Below, one piece after another: positions 63,555 to 64,000 of a stretch of 64,000 nucleotides of DNA. The stretch covers positions 14,326,177 to 14,390,176 of the forward strand of contig NC_057791.1 of NCBI RefSeq assembly GCF_014905175.1, in the 5' to 3' direction. Each line of letters opens with the position of its first letter. Positions within the stretch are counted from its first letter, which is position 1. Made by a program: the position numbers and the translations under genes. This DNA is from Aphidius gifuensis (Eukaryota; Arthropoda; Insecta; Hymenoptera; Braconidae). The notes beneath the pieces were generated by a model. That model was not told where the DNA came from. It searched no databases and was given only the letters and a program-made list of their open reading frames with translations.

Positions 63555-64000
63555 ATGCATCGACTTGTTCTCGACTTGGTTTATAGCGAAATCGGTTTTT
63601 ATGAGTCTGATGAAGTGAGCAAAACATCAAATGCTGGTTTGAAAATGGACCTAGGTAAATTCAGATTCGTGGCATATCATGGTTACCCCCTGGGCCATTA
63701 TTTTCCGACCGTTTATATACATTTGGATGCGTGTCTGATCACATCTGGTAAATAAATTTTTTCTTTTTTATTTTTTCATAATTATTTTTCATTTTTGCAT
63801 CATTGACATTTTTAAACAATTTTTATAATTCAATATTTTTTATTTTTCATTTTAATATTTATGTCTTAACGACGTAGTTGCATTTTAGTAAAGGAACTTG
63901 ATATTAAACATCCGTTGAATTTAGCAAATGTTGTTAGGAATTGTTTCAGCAAAATTATTTATGCTGACTACCATGAGAACCATCAATTTTCATTGATCAA
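63555..64000 (+). CDS. Start of an unrecognised gene, cut by the window end
   Basis: Exon 1 is 63555-63747 (64 codons plus one base, starting MHRLVLDLVYSEIG and including KFRFVAYHGYPLGHYFPTVY), followed by a GTAAAT donor. An acceptor TTGCATTTTAG at 63888 joins in phase to exon 2, which reads VKELDIKHPLNLANVVRNC and then FSKIIYADYHENHQF, open to the end of the window. About 101 residues are visible. No domain is recognised. A broken copy of the intron end and exon 2 lies at 30645-30805, which suggests a repeated gene family or a mobile-element protein. Confidence 0.45.

Noticed and set aside
1..64000. CRISPR array, bacterial operon or integrated viral genome
   Set aside because: No regularly spaced direct repeats with unique spacers, no bacterial gene organisation, and no recognisable viral structural or replication genes.

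Overview
This is a very AT-rich eukaryotic window, dense with homopolymer runs and short inverted-repeat elements. The genes are intron-containing and widely spaced. The splice sites (GTAAGT/GTATGT donors, TTTCAG acceptors), an insect-type sloppy-paired/FoxG gene and a secreted leucine-rich-repeat (LRR) gene all fit an insect. A GC-poor hymenopteran such as a braconid parasitoid wasp is my best guess; that is inference, because no species-diagnostic sequence is present.

Layout, left to right. 1-12033: gene desert with AT-rich DNA, a few GC-richer islands and short CGGAGAAA-type repeats. 12034-17726 (minus): a nine-exon secreted-protein gene with a clear signal peptide and Ig-like cysteine/tryptophan motifs. 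Its splice phases agree at every junction, but it carries an in-frame TAG in exon 4 and an apparent 1-nt frame break in exon 6, so it is annotated as a probable pseudogene. 23171-24424 (minus): an intact single-exon slp (FoxG) transcription factor in a desert of about 15 kb. 26870-34900: a transposon graveyard with hairpin elements, several TTAA-target inverted-repeat elements, tRNA-derived SINE-like units and a broken exon copy. 39918-42848 (minus): an intact four-exon gene for a secreted LRR-only protein of 445 aa. 46187-47014 and 58018-58910: two copies of a dispersed repeat whose halves flank the LRR gene. 53707-54378 (plus): a two-exon gene for the N-terminal module of a Mutator-like transposase. 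55590-55770 (minus): a possible two-exon 41-aa ORF. 59942-60044 (plus): a possible terminal exon. 62711-63372: an inverted-repeat element with GC-rich ends. 63555-64000 (plus): the start of an unrecognised gene that runs off the window.

How the parts relate. slp is a developmental repressor, and the surrounding desert is where its enhancers would be expected. The two secreted-protein genes (Ig-like and LRR) are unrelated to slp and to each other, but both are accessory-type genes with mobile elements in their introns. The most unusual observation is that the LRR gene sits exactly between the two halves of a repeat found elsewhere in the window, twice, without the gene. This suggests either a gene-carrying mobile unit or gene loss from duplicated copies. 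A second clear result is a TTAA-target element inserted into one arm of a hairpin repeat, with the other arm preserving the empty site.
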